Source of the DNA: Burkholderia sp. Ax-1724
GTDB taxonomy: Bacteria > Pseudomonadota > Gammaproteobacteria > Burkholderiales > Burkholderiaceae
Length of the DNA: 64,000 nucleotides
Assembly (NCBI RefSeq): GCF_011752995.1
Contig: NZ_VWWL01000029.1
Coordinates: 22,577-86,576 of the forward strand
Reading direction: 5' to 3'
In this document: in pieces, positions 27,679-36,869 of the stretch
Layout: every line of letters begins with the position of its first letter
Numbering within the stretch: position 1 is the stretch's first letter
Notes under the pieces: model-generated
What the model saw: only the letters and a program-made list of their open reading frames with translations
Told to the model about the DNA's origin: nothing
Database searches by the model: none
Program-made: the position numbers and the translations under genes

Positions 27679-27706
27679 AATTTAAATCCGCGGATTTAAA
27701 TGCCAA
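27679..27706 (-). promoter_or_regulatory. Promoter with a 22-bp palindromic operator
   Basis: On the minus strand TTGGCA (27701-27706) and TAAATT (27679-27684) are 16 bases apart. The space between them is filled by a perfect 22-bp palindrome at 27680-27701 with half-site ATTTAAATCCG. A repressor bound there would block polymerase. The start codon of binding protein B lies 33 bases downstream. Confidence 0.6.
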
Positions 27707-27865
27707 CCCAGTGGTCGGTGAAAAGCGAGTTTAGCGGACGCGCGCGCCGTGCCGCAAGCGTTTTGCAGGGTTGTAGCGCTTAAATGCGGTGTTCTCGCAG
27801 AACAAAAATAACGGCCCGATTCAACGATTATCCCGGCGCGGCTTGTCGAAAGCGCGTTCGAAAAG

Positions 27866-27908
27866 CACAAATAAAAAGCGCTGTTGGATATCAATCCAAC
27901 AGCGCTTT
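27866..27908 (-). terminator. Terminator of Liv locus 2
   Basis: AAAGCGCTGTTGGAT (27875-27889) pairs perfectly with its complement at 27894-27908 around a four-base loop, and on the minus strand is followed by TTTTTATTTG. It lies about 280 bases past the livM stop codon, so the operon transcript would carry a long 3' end. Confidence 0.88.
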
Positions 27909-28186
27909 CGTCTGGGCACTGAGTGCCTCAATTGTCTCCTCGTTCTCCACCTGCAAATTCGTGGTGCATCAGAACTGCGTAAAGATTAAACGACGCCTCT
28001 ACCGGTAACAACTAGCAATTACCCTAGTGGTGCACTGCGGCACCGAATTGACGCACGTCGGCGCGTTTCGTCTGCACATTATGCGACCTGCTTATGAAAG
28101 CCGTTGTTTCATTGGATTTTTAGCCTGCCCGAATTAGATCGGATGTCGAAGCAATCTCATATCGCACTGCATCAAGCCAGGCTCGA

Positions 28187-29161
28187 TTATGCACGCAACG
28201 GCCGCACGCGCGCGACGATTTCGCCGACGATACCGCGCCGGAACGCCAGCACGCACGCAATGAAAATCAGCCCCGTGACGATCGTCACCGATTCGCCGAG
28301 CGAGCGGAACCAGTCGACGCCCGTCATCGAGGCAAGCGCGGCACCGATATCGCCGAGCCGGTCTTCGAGCGACACGATCAGCGCGGCGCCGAGCAACGGC
28401 CCGAACAGCGTACCCATACCACCCACGAGCGTCATCAGGATGACGAGACCGGACATGGTCCAATAGGCATCGCTCAAGGTCTCGAAACCTTGTACCAACA
28501 CTTTCAGCGAGCCGGCAAGACCCGCGAGGCCGGCCGACAGAATGAACGCCAGCAGCTTGAAGCGATCGGTATCGTAGCCGAGCGACACCGCGCGCGGCTC
28601 GTTCTCCTTGATCGCGACGAGCACCTGCCCGAACGGCGAATGGACGATCCGCACGATCAACAGGAATGCCGCCACGACCACCGCGAGCACGACGAAATAG
28701 AGCGCGACGTCCGACGAAAGACCGAGCACGCCGAACAGCTTGCCGCGCGGCACGCCTTGCAGACCGTCTTCGCCATGCGTGAACGGCGCCTGCAGGAACA
28801 CGAAGTACACCATCTGCGCGAGCGCGAGCGTCACCATCGCGAAGTAGATGCCCTGGCGGCGAATCGCGAAGAAGCCGACGACGAGCCCGAGCAGCGTCGC
28901 CGTCGCGGTGCCGGTCAGCACCCCGAGCTCCGGCGAAAACCCGAGCGTCTGCATCGCATAGCCGGTCGCGTAGCCGGCCGAGGCGAGAAACATCGCATGT
29001 CCGAACGACAGCAGCCCCGTATAGCCGATCAACAGATTGAAGGCGGCCGCGAACAGCGCGAAGCACAGCACCTTCATCACGAAGAGCGGATAGATGCCAA
29101 GCACCGGCACCGCGAGCAGCACGATCAGCAGCAGACCGTAGAGGACTTTTCTCTGCATCAT
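28187..29161 (-). CDS. LivM-type permease, Liv locus 2
   Basis: This 324-residue inner-membrane permease has many hydrophobic helices, the LivM motif TGLLSFGHAMFLASAGYATG, and the cytoplasmic coupling region AIKENEPRAVSLGYD. Unlike its locus-1 counterpart it carries no ATPase domain. The ATG at 29161 overlaps the stop of livH (ATGA). It is the last gene of the operon. Confidence 0.92.
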   Translation of the reverse strand: MMQRKVLYGLLLIVLLAVPVLGIYPLFVMKVLCFALFAAAFNLLIGYTGLLSFGHAMFLASAGYATGYAMQTLGFSPELGVLTGTATATLLGLVVGFFAIRRQGIYFAMVTLALAQMVYFVFLQAPFTHGEDGLQGVPRGKLFGVLGLSSDVALYFVVLAVVVAAFLLIVRIVHSPFGQVLVAIKENEPRAVSLGYDTDRFKLLAFILSAGLAGLAGSLKVLVQGFETLSDAYWTMSGLVILMTLVGGMGTLFGPLLGAALIVSLEDRLGDIGAALASMTGVDWFRSLGESVTIVTGLIFIACVLAFRRGIVGEIVARVRPLRA

Positions 29162-30042
29162 TTTTCCCTGCCGAAGAGGCCCGCCGGGCGCACGAGCAAC
29201 ACGAGCGCCATGATCACGAAGACGACGGTCGCCGACGCCTCGGGGTAATACACGCGCGTGAGCCCTTCGATCACACCGAGCATGAGGCCGGTCAGAATCG
29301 AGCCCATGATCGACCCCATCCCGCCGATCACGACCACCGCAAACACGGTGATGATCATCGGCTGGCCCATCAGCGGCGAGACCTGGATGACCGGCGCGGC
29401 GAGCACGCCGGCAAACGCCGCGAGCGCGACGCCGAAGCCGTAGGTCAGCGTAATCATCAGCGGCACGTTGACGCCGAACGCCTCGACGAGCTTCGGGTTT
29501 TCGGTGCCCGCGCGCAGATACGCGCCAAGCCGCGTCTTCTCGATCACGAACCACGTCGCGAAGCACACGACGAGCGACGCGACGACAACCCACGCGCGAT
29601 AGTTCGGCAGGAACATGAAGCCGAGATTGGTCGCGCCGGTAAGCGCCGAAGGCACGTCGTACGGCTGGCCCGACGACCCGTAGATCGAATGGAAGATGCC
29701 TTCGATCGCAAGCGTGAGCCCGAACGTCAGCAGCAGGCCGTATAGATGATCGAGCTTATAGAGCCAGCGCAGCATCGTGCGCTCGATCGCAATGCCGAAC
29801 AGCCCGACGATCAGCGGCGCGAGCACGAGCATCACCCAGTACGGCAGATTGAAATACGACAGCCCCATCCACGCGAGCATCGCGCCGAGCATGAACAGCG
29901 CGCCATGCGCGAAGTTGATCACGTTGAGCAGGCCGAAAATCACCGCCAGCCCAAGGCTCAGAATCGCGTAGAACGAGCCGTTCACGAGCCCGAGCAGAAG
30001 CTGGCTCAGCATCGCCGGAAGCGGAACGCCAAAGATATCCAT
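29158..30042 (-). CDS. LivH-type permease, Liv locus 2
   Basis: This 294-residue permease is of normal LivH length and begins with LLLGLVNGSFYAILSLGLAVIFGLLNVINFAHGA. Key blocks are LNVINFAHGALFMLGA and LRAGTENPKLVEAFGVN. The latter is the EAA-like loop that contacts the ATPase. The ATG at 30042 follows GAAGGG. It lies 260 bases after the binding-protein gene with no clear terminator between, so read-through is likely. Confidence 0.92.
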   Translation of the reverse strand: MDIFGVPLPAMLSQLLLGLVNGSFYAILSLGLAVIFGLLNVINFAHGALFMLGAMLAWMGLSYFNLPYWVMLVLAPLIVGLFGIAIERTMLRWLYKLDHLYGLLLTFGLTLAIEGIFHSIYGSSGQPYDVPSALTGATNLGFMFLPNYRAWVVVASLVVCFATWFVIEKTRLGAYLRAGTENPKLVEAFGVNVPLMITLTYGFGVALAAFAGVLAAPVIQVSPLMGQPMIITVFAVVVIGGMGSIMGSILTGLMLGVIEGLTRVYYPEASATVVFVIMALVLLVRPAGLFGREK

Positions 30043-30303
30043 TGAAGCCCTTCGCCCTTCAAACCATCGTCAAGTGAGACCGGTCGCGCGCACGATGCGG
30101 CAAACAGCGCCCGCTGCGCGGCACGCAAAACGTCCGGGCCGTTTGAGCCGCCGTTGCTCATGCTCACGAAAACGCCGCACGTACGCGCCGCGCTGCCATT
30201 CAACGCAACAGCAACACGCACGGCGTTTCGTTCACGAACAACGGAAGGCCCCCGCGAGCGTCTCAGGTGCCGCTATCCGCGACTTCTTTCTTCTGGCCCG
30301 CGC

Positions 30304-31518
30304 TTACTTCCACAACGCGCAGCGCGTTTGCGCCTTGGTCGTGAACGCCTGCTCGCCCGGGATCGTCGCCATGATCTTGTAGTAGTCCCACGGTTCTTTC
30401 GATTCGGCCGGCGTCTTCACCTGCATCAGGTACATGTCGTGGATCATGCTGCCGTCCTGGCGGATGTAGCCCTTCGCGTAGAAGTCGTCGATCTTCGTCT
30501 TGCGCAGCTGCGCCATCACCTTGTCCGGGTCGGTCGAGCCGACCGCCTGCACCGCCTTCAGGTAGTTCATCGTCGCCGAGTAGTCGGCGGCCTGCAGGCT
30601 CGACGGCATCTTCTTCATCTTGTCGAAGTAGCGCTGCGACCACTTGCGTGTCTCGGCATCCTTGTTCCAGTACCAGCTGTCGGTCAGCACGAGACCTTGC
30701 GTGGTTTCGAGACCGAGGCTGTGCACGTCGTCGATGAACATCAGCAGCGCGGCGATCTTCATTGTCTTCGGAATGCCGAATTCCTTCGCGGCCTTGATCG
30801 CGTTGACCGTATCGCCGCCGGCATTCGCGAGGCCGAGAATCTGCGCCTTCGAGGCCTGCGCCTGCAACAGGAACGACGAGAAGTCCGACGCCGAGAGCGG
30901 ATGCCGCACCGAACCGAGCACCTGGCCGCCGTTCGCCTTCACGACGTCCGAGGTGGCCTTTTCGAGCGCCTTGCCGAACGCGTAGTCGGCCGTCAGGAAG
31001 TACCACGTCTTGCCGCCCTGCTTCGTCACGGCCGAGCCCGTGCCGTTGGCGAGCGCCGTCGTGTCGTAGGCGTAGTGAACCGTGTACGGCGTGCATTGCT
31101 CGTTGGTCAGCGTATCGGCGCCGGCGCCGATGTTGATGTAGACCTTGTGCTTCTCGCCCGCGACGGTGTTCATCGACAACCCGGTCGCCGAGTTCGTGCC
31201 GCCGATCAGCATGTCGACGCCATCGCGGTCGAACCATTCGCGCGCACGCGACGCGGCGATGTCCGCCTTGTTCTGGTGATCCGCGTACAGCACCGTGATC
31301 GGCTTGCCGTTGACCTTGCCGCCGAAGTCGGCCACCGCCATGCGGATCGCCTCAAGACCGCCCTGCCCGTCGATATCGGCGTACAGGCCCGACATGTCGG
31401 TGATGAAGCCGATCTTCACGGCATCGTCGGCCGCTTGCGCGCCCCCGAACGTTAGCGCAGTGCCGGCGGCAACCGCGAAACAGAATGAGGCAAGCCGTGC
31501 GAGTGGGTTCTTTTTCAT
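30304..31518 (-). CDS. Periplasmic ABC transporter substrate-binding protein, Liv locus 2
   Basis: This 404-residue type-1 binding protein has a signal peptide (MKKNPLARLASFCFAVAAGT, cleaved after GGAQA). The mature part begins ADDAVKIGFITDMSGLYADI. Conserved blocks are IGGTNSATGLSMN and YFLTADYAFGKALE, the form usual for HAAT proteins that bind larger or non-amino-acid ligands. It is only distantly related to the two locus-1 proteins. The ligand is unknown; the operon partners (alcohol dehydrogenase, semialdehyde dehydrogenase) hint at an alcohol or carboxylic acid. The ATG at 31518 has GGAGAC upstream. Confidence 0.92.
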   Translation of the reverse strand: MKKNPLARLASFCFAVAAGTALTFGGAQAADDAVKIGFITDMSGLYADIDGQGGLEAIRMAVADFGGKVNGKPITVLYADHQNKADIAASRAREWFDRDGVDMLIGGTNSATGLSMNTVAGEKHKVYINIGAGADTLTNEQCTPYTVHYAYDTTALANGTGSAVTKQGGKTWYFLTADYAFGKALEKATSDVVKANGGQVLGSVRHPLSASDFSSFLLQAQASKAQILGLANAGGDTVNAIKAAKEFGIPKTMKIAALLMFIDDVHSLGLETTQGLVLTDSWYWNKDAETRKWSQRYFDKMKKMPSSLQAADYSATMNYLKAVQAVGSTDPDKVMAQLRKTKIDDFYAKGYIRQDGSMIHDMYLMQVKTPAESKEPWDYYKIMATIPGEQAFTTKAQTRCALWK

Positions 31519-31603
31519 GCGTGTCTCCAGGTTGTTCGCTTGTGGTTATCAGAGGCAAGCGGACGCATGCGGAAGATTTCCGCGAGTACGCCCGCATGGG
31601 GGT

Positions 31604-32362
31604 CTATACACCGAGTAAATCGTGCAGCACCGGCATCTTGCCTTCGAGTTCGCGGGCCGCGAAATGCTCGACGATCGTGCCGTGCTCCATCACATAGAAA
31701 CGATCGGCGAGCGGCGCGGCAAAACGGAAGTTCTGTTCGACCATCACGACCGTGTAGCCACGCGCCTTCAGCGTGACGATCATGCGCGCGAGCGCCTGCA
31801 CGATCACGGGTGCGAGCCCTTCCGAGATTTCGTCGAGCAGCAGCAGATTCGCACCCGTGCGCAGAATCCGCGCGACCGCGAGCATCTGCTGTTCGCCGCC
31901 CGAGAGCCGCGTGCCCTGGCTCATGCGCCGCTCGTACAGATTCGGGAACATCGCATAGATTTCCTCGAGCGACATCATGTGCGCCTTGTCGCCGACGGGC
32001 GGCGGCAACAGCAGATTTTCCTCGCACGACAGGCTCGAAAAAATGCCGCGCTCTTCGGGGCAGTAACCGATGCCGCAGTGCGCGATGCGATGCGTGGGCA
32101 GATCGATCGTTTCGCGTCCGCCGATCCGGATCGAACCCGTGCGGCGCCCCGTGAGGCCCATGATCGCGCGCAGCGTCGTGGTGCGGCCCGCGCCGTTGCG
32201 CCCGAGCAGCGTGACGACCTCGCCGCGGCCGACCGTCAGATCGACGCCGTGCAGAATGTGGGATTCCCCGTACCAGGTTTGCAGTCCCGCGATTTCCAGC
32301 GCGGCTGCGCCGTTTTTCGTTGTGCTCGCTTCGAGCCCTTCGCGCTCGACCGTCGTATTCAT
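31604..32362 (-). CDS. LivF-type ATPase with an altered Walker A motif, Liv locus 2
   Basis: This 252-residue ATPase has the signature LSGGEQQMLAVARIL and the LivF ending VEQNFRFAAPLADRFYVME. Its Walker A reads GRNGAGRTT, with Arg60 where the catalytic lysine normally stands, and Walker B reads LLLLDEISEGLAP with Ile for Pro. The frame and all other motifs are intact, so it is not a pseudogene. The ATG at 32362 overlaps the stop of livG (ATGA). It may bind nucleotide weakly and act mainly as a partner to LivG. Confidence 0.92.
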   Translation of the reverse strand: MNTTVEREGLEASTTKNGAAALEIAGLQTWYGESHILHGVDLTVGRGEVVTLLGRNGAGRTTTLRAIMGLTGRRTGSIRIGGRETIDLPTHRIAHCGIGYCPEERGIFSSLSCEENLLLPPPVGDKAHMMSLEEIYAMFPNLYERRMSQGTRLSGGEQQMLAVARILRTGANLLLLDEISEGLAPVIVQALARMIVTLKARGYTVVMVEQNFRFAAPLADRFYVMEHGTIVEHFAARELEGKMPVLHDLLGV

Positions 32363-33138
32363 GCGTGGGCTCCGGCGAGCGCCGCGTCGGCGCTGCCCAT
32401 GTAGGCTTGCATCACGAGCGGATTCTTCGACACTTCCGCGTAGCTGCCTTCGGCCAGCACCTCGCCCCGTTGCAGCACGGTGATCGTATCGGAGATGCCG
32501 GCGATCACGTTCATGTTGTGCTCGACCATCAGGATCGTGCGGCCGGCCGATACTTTCTTGATGAGCGCGGTCACGCGGTCCACGTCTTCGTGGCCCATGC
32601 CTTGGGTCGGCTCGTCGAGCAGCATCAATTCCGGTTCCATCGCGAGCGTGGTGGCGATTTCGAGCGCGCGCTTGCGGCCGTAGGCAAGTTCGACCGTCAG
32701 CACGTCGGCGAAATCGGTCAGACCGACCTGGGTCAGCAGGTCCATCGCGCGATCGTTCAGGCGCCGCAGCGTGCGCTCGCTCTTCCAGAAGTGAAATGCG
32801 GTGCCGAGCGAGCGCTGCAAACCGACGCGCACGTTCTGCAATGCCGTCAGATGCGGAAATACCGCAGAAATCTGGAATGAACGGATGATGCCGCGCCGCG
32901 CGATCTGCGCGGGACGTTCGCTGGTGATATCGACACCGTTGAAAACGATCTGACCCGCGGTGGGTTCGAGAAATTTGGTGAGCAGATTGAAGCAGGTGGT
33001 CTTGCCTGCTCCGTTGGGGCCGATCAGCGCATGGATCGAACCACGGCGCACGCGCAGGTTCACGCCGTTCACGGCAACAAAGCCTTTGAACTCACGGGTG
33101 AGGCCGCGCGTTTCGAGAATCGTATCGCCGAGAATCAT
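32359..33138 (-). CDS. LivG-type ATPase, Liv locus 2
   Basis: This 259-residue ATPase has a normal Walker A GPNGAGKTT, the degenerate LivG-type signature LAYGRKRALEIATTLA, Walker B LMLLDEPTQGM, and the LivG ending MVEHNMNVIAGISD. It pairs with the LivF protein whose Walker A lysine is replaced, so most ATP turnover in this transporter may rest on this subunit. I chose the ATG at 33138 because GGAAGG lies just upstream; an ATG four codons earlier (33150) is possible. Confidence 0.92.
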   Translation of the reverse strand: MILGDTILETRGLTREFKGFVAVNGVNLRVRRGSIHALIGPNGAGKTTCFNLLTKFLEPTAGQIVFNGVDITSERPAQIARRGIIRSFQISAVFPHLTALQNVRVGLQRSLGTAFHFWKSERTLRRLNDRAMDLLTQVGLTDFADVLTVELAYGRKRALEIATTLAMEPELMLLDEPTQGMGHEDVDRVTALIKKVSAGRTILMVEHNMNVIAGISDTITVLQRGEVLAEGSYAEVSKNPLVMQAYMGSADAALAGAHA

Positions 33139-33380
33139 GTTCCCTTCCATACGGAGTTAGGCGAAGCACTACGATCTTTTCGCGCGAAGCTCCGCGCGAC
33201 GTTTTATGAACGACGGCACCCCCTTGCCGATCGTTGGCGTACTGCACCAATCCGGACGGTAATCCATGGCACAGCACGCAGCATGGCTATCATTGTCGCG
33301 CCAATGATGCAGCGCATTCATTGGGATTTGCACTTAGTGAAAGTGGACCGAGCGGTCGCCGTGCGCAAGCGACACGTCCA

Positions 33381-35099
33381 TCACAGCGCCGACAGAGGCG
33401 CAGACATGCTGTTTTGCGCGGACATGCTGCCGCTTGCGCGTGCGCGGCGATCTTCGCGAATCATCGCACTCGCGCGCTCGGCGATCATCAGCGTCGGCGA
33501 ATTCGTGTTGCCCGACGTGATGTTCGGCATCACCGACGCATCGACGACACGCAAGCCCTCGACGCCGATAACCCGCAGGCGGTTGTCGACGACCGCGGCG
33601 GGATCGTCGCTCGTGCCCATACGGCAGGTGCCGACCGGATGGAAGATCGTCGTGCCGACCGCGCCCGCGGCCTGCTGCAACTCGGCTTCGCTTTGATACT
33701 GGATGCCCGGCAGAATCTCCTGCGGCCGATAGCGCGCAAGCGCGGGCGCCGCGGCGATGCGGCGCGTGAGACGCAATGCGTTCGCGGCGACGTGGCGGTC
33801 GTAATCGGTGGAGAGATAGTTCGGCGCGATCAACGGCGGCGCCGATGCGTCGGCCGATCCAATATGGATACTGCCGCGCGACGTGGGACGCAATTGGCAC
33901 ACCGACGCCGTGAATGCATTGAAGCGATGCAGCGGCTCGCCGAAGCGATCGAGCGAAAGCGGCTGCACGTGGTACTCGAGATCGGGGCGTGTGAGCGAAC
34001 GATCGTCGGGATCGGACCTGGCGAACGCACCGAGTTGCGACGGCGACATCGACATCGGCCCGCTTTGGAACAACGCGTACTGCATGCCGATCATGAGCTT
34101 GCCCCACCAGTGCGCGGTCATCGTGTTGAGCGTGCGCACGCCTTCGACTTTATAAGCCATACGCAGCTGCAAATGATCCTGCAGATTTTCGCCAACGCCG
34201 CGCAGATCGTGAACGACCTCGATGCCGAGCTTCTGAAGACGCGCGCCATCGCCGACGCCGGACAGTTCGAGCAGTTGCGGCGAGTTGACCGCGCCCGCGG
34301 CAAGAATGACTTCGCAACGCGCCCGGGCGAGATAGTCGACCTCGCCGCCACGATATTCGACGCCCGTGCAGCGGCGTCCCTCGAACACGACCCGCTGCGT
34401 ATGCGCGCCGGTCATGACCGTGAGATTCGGCCGCTTCACGGCGGGCCGCAGAAACGCCTTCGACGCATTCCAGCGAATGCCGCGCTTCTGGTTGACGTCG
34501 AAATAGCCGACACCGGTGTTGTCGCCGCGATTGAAGTCGTCCGTTGCGGGAATGCCGGTTTGCTGCGCGGCTTGCGCGAACTCTTCGAGAATCTGCCACT
34601 TCAGGCGCTGCTTTTCGACACGCCACGGGCCACCCGCGCCGTGCGATTCGTTGGCGCCGCCGTGGTGATCTTCGCTGCGTTTGAAGACCGGCAGCACCGC
34701 ATCCCACGACCACGAACGGTCATTGGTCACGCGCGCCCACTCGTCGTAGTCCTCGCGCTGGCCGCGCATATAGATCATGCCGTTGATCGACGAACTGCCG
34801 CCCAACACGCGCCCGCGCGGATACGACAGCGCGCGGCCATTGAGTCCCGCTTCCGCCTGCGTCTTGTAGAGCCAGTCCGTGCGCGGATTGCCGATGCAAT
34901 ACAGGTAGCCGACCGGCACGTGAATCCAGTGGTAATCGTCCTTGCCGCCCGCTTCGAGCAGCAGCACGCTGACGTCGGGATCTCCGGTGAGCCGGTTCGC
35001 CAGCACGCAGCCCGCAGTGCCGGCGCCGACAATGATGTAGTCGAATTCGCCTTCGAGCCGCCGCGAGGCCGTGGACGTACTTTCGCTATGACTCATCAT
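33381..35099 (-). CDS. GMC-family FAD-dependent alcohol dehydrogenase (choline dehydrogenase-like)
   Basis: This 572-residue flavoprotein would oxidise an alcohol to an aldehyde. It has the N-terminal FAD-binding motif DYIIVGAGTAGCVLANRLTG, the GMC signature region RVLGGSSSINGMIYMRGQ, and the C-terminal active-site block FHPVGTCRMG with the catalytic histidine. It resembles choline dehydrogenase in length, but many such proteins act on other alcohols. It lies 46 bases after mmsA and upstream of the Liv locus 2 genes. It could produce the aldehyde that the neighbouring dehydrogenase consumes. Confidence 0.9.
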   Translation of the reverse strand: MMSHSESTSTASRRLEGEFDYIIVGAGTAGCVLANRLTGDPDVSVLLLEAGGKDDYHWIHVPVGYLYCIGNPRTDWLYKTQAEAGLNGRALSYPRGRVLGGSSSINGMIYMRGQREDYDEWARVTNDRSWSWDAVLPVFKRSEDHHGGANESHGAGGPWRVEKQRLKWQILEEFAQAAQQTGIPATDDFNRGDNTGVGYFDVNQKRGIRWNASKAFLRPAVKRPNLTVMTGAHTQRVVFEGRRCTGVEYRGGEVDYLARARCEVILAAGAVNSPQLLELSGVGDGARLQKLGIEVVHDLRGVGENLQDHLQLRMAYKVEGVRTLNTMTAHWWGKLMIGMQYALFQSGPMSMSPSQLGAFARSDPDDRSLTRPDLEYHVQPLSLDRFGEPLHRFNAFTASVCQLRPTSRGSIHIGSADASAPPLIAPNYLSTDYDRHVAANALRLTRRIAAAPALARYRPQEILPGIQYQSEAELQQAAGAVGTTIFHPVGTCRMGTSDDPAAVVDNRLRVIGVEGLRVVDASVMPNITSGNTNSPTLMIAERASAMIREDRRARASGSMSAQNSMSAPLSAL

Positions 35100-35145
35100 T
35101 CAGTCTCCTAAGCATTTTTATGTTCATTTTTATGCTTACGACAGA

Positions 35146-36696
35146 CTACTTCGCGACCGGCATCGTGAATTCAGCGCCCTTCGCGATGCTGTCGGGCCAG
35201 CGCTGCATGATGCTCTTATAGCGCGTATAGAAGCGCACGCCCTCTTCGCCATAGGCGTGATGATCGCCGAACAGCGACTTCTTCCAGCCGCCGAACGAAT
35301 GCCAGGCCATCGGCACCGGAATCGGCACGTTGATGCCCACCATGCCGATCTCGATCTGCCGCGAGAACGCGCGCGCAATGCCGCCATCGGACGTAAACAG
35401 CGACACGCCGTTCGCGAACTGGTTGGCGTTGATCAGTTTGACTGCGGAGGCGAAGTCCGGCACGCGCACCACGCACAGCACCGGCCCGAAAATTTCCTCG
35501 CGATAGATCTTCATCCCGGTCGTCACGTCGTCGAATAGCGTACCGCCAAGGAAGAAGCCGTTCTCGTGGCCCGCCACCTGATGACCGCGCCCATCGACGA
35601 CGAGCTTCGCGCCCGCCGCCACGCCGGCATCGATATAGCCGGCCACCTTGTCGCGATGCGCGCCGGTCACGAGCGGCCCCATCTCAGCAGCCGCTTCCAT
35701 GCCGTTGAGGATCTTCAGGCTCTTCACGCGCGGCGTCAGGCGCTCGATCAGTTGATCGGCGATATGGCCCACCGCGACCGCCACCGAAATCGCCATGCAG
35801 CGCTCGCCCGCCGAACCGTACGCAGCGCCGATCAACGCATCGACGGCTTGATCGAGATCGGCGTCGGGCATCACGACGAGGTGGTTCTTCGCACCGCCCA
35901 ACGCCTGCACGCGCTTGCCGTACTTCGTGCCTTCCGTGTAGATGTATTCGGCGATCGGCGTCGAGCCGACGAACGACAGCGCGCTCACTTCGGGATGCAC
36001 GAGCAACGCATCGACCGCGACCTTGTCGCCATGCACGACGTTGAACACGCCGTCCGGCAGACCCGCTTCCTTCAGCAGTTCGGCAAGCCGGATCGAGGCC
36101 GACGGATCGCGTTCGGACGGCTTCAGCACGAAGGTGTTGCCGCACGCGATCGCGACCGGGAACATCCAGCTCGGCACCATCATCGGGAAATTGAACGGCG
36201 TGATGCCGGCGACCACACCGAGCGGCTGACGCAGATTCCAGTTGTCGATACCACCGCCGATCTGGTCGGTGAAGTCGGTCTTCAGCAGATTCGGAATGCC
36301 GCACGCGAATTCGACGATCTCGATGCCGCGCATCACCTCGCCCTTCGCATCGGAAAACACCTTGCCGTGTTCGCGCGTAATCAACTCGGCGAGTTCATCG
36401 TGGTGACGGTCGAGCAATTCCTTGAACCTGAACAGCACGCGTGCCCGTTTGATCGGCGCGGTTTCGCTCCACGCGGGGAAAGCGGCTTTGGCGGCGGCGA
36501 CCGCCGCATCCACCTCGGCGACGCTCGCGAGCGGCACGCGGGCACTCACGCTGCCGAGCGCCGGATTGAAGACATCGCCGAAACGGCCGCTCGTGCCGTC
36601 CACCGCCCGGCCGTTGATGAAATGGCCCAGCACACGGGCGCCGGCCGCGCCGCGCCCGGTCCCGTCCTGCGCGGTTTGTACATATGTCTCGCTCAT
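35146..36696 (-). CDS. mmsA: CoA-acylating methylmalonate-semialdehyde dehydrogenase
   Basis: This family oxidises methylmalonate semialdehyde to propionyl-CoA, or malonate semialdehyde to acetyl-CoA, in valine, beta-alanine or inositol breakdown. The 516-residue protein has the aldehyde dehydrogenase nucleotide-binding region, the motif LGGAKNHLVVMPDADLDQAV, and the catalytic cysteine in GSAGERCMAIS. The ATG at 36696 has GAGGAAAGAG upstream. It is the first gene of the operon, divergent from the LysR regulator. Neighbours typical of valine degradation (mmsB, acyl-CoA dehydrogenase) are absent. Confidence 0.92.
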   Translation of the reverse strand: MSETYVQTAQDGTGRGAAGARVLGHFINGRAVDGTSGRFGDVFNPALGSVSARVPLASVAEVDAAVAAAKAAFPAWSETAPIKRARVLFRFKELLDRHHDELAELITREHGKVFSDAKGEVMRGIEIVEFACGIPNLLKTDFTDQIGGGIDNWNLRQPLGVVAGITPFNFPMMVPSWMFPVAIACGNTFVLKPSERDPSASIRLAELLKEAGLPDGVFNVVHGDKVAVDALLVHPEVSALSFVGSTPIAEYIYTEGTKYGKRVQALGGAKNHLVVMPDADLDQAVDALIGAAYGSAGERCMAISVAVAVGHIADQLIERLTPRVKSLKILNGMEAAAEMGPLVTGAHRDKVAGYIDAGVAAGAKLVVDGRGHQVAGHENGFFLGGTLFDDVTTGMKIYREEIFGPVLCVVRVPDFASAVKLINANQFANGVSLFTSDGGIARAFSRQIEIGMVGINVPIPVPMAWHSFGGWKKSLFGDHHAYGEEGVRFYTRYKSIMQRWPDSIAKGAEFTMPVAK

Positions 36697-36833
36697 CTCT
36701 TTCCTCTTCCTGTGGTGTTCCGGTGACGTCGTTTAGCCCGGCGTGGATAACGCGCGTGGCGCATGCAGCGCCTCTGCGAGCGTGCTGAACGCCAAGCGTA
36801 CGGCGCTTTGGCGAGACAAATCCAATGAATATT

Positions 36834-36845
36834 GCTCAAATGAGC
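36834..36845. promoter_or_regulatory. Candidate LysR-type operator between mmsA and the regulator
   Basis: GCTCA at 36834-36838 and TGAGC at 36841-36845 form a short palindrome 24 bases before the regulator gene. The surrounding sequence also fits a T-N11-A pattern. The position in a divergent promoter region is typical for LysR-type control. Confidence 0.45.
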
Positions 36846-36869
36846 TATAAGCCGCGCTAATATCAGGCT

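Larger units (their letters stand above)
27647..28186. other. Gap between Liv locus 1 and locus 2
   Basis: This 540-base gap contains the promoter and palindrome upstream of binding protein B (27679-27706), a strong minus-strand terminator for Liv locus 2 (27866-27908), and an AT-richer stretch around 27910-28130 where I see no gene. Confidence 0.55.
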
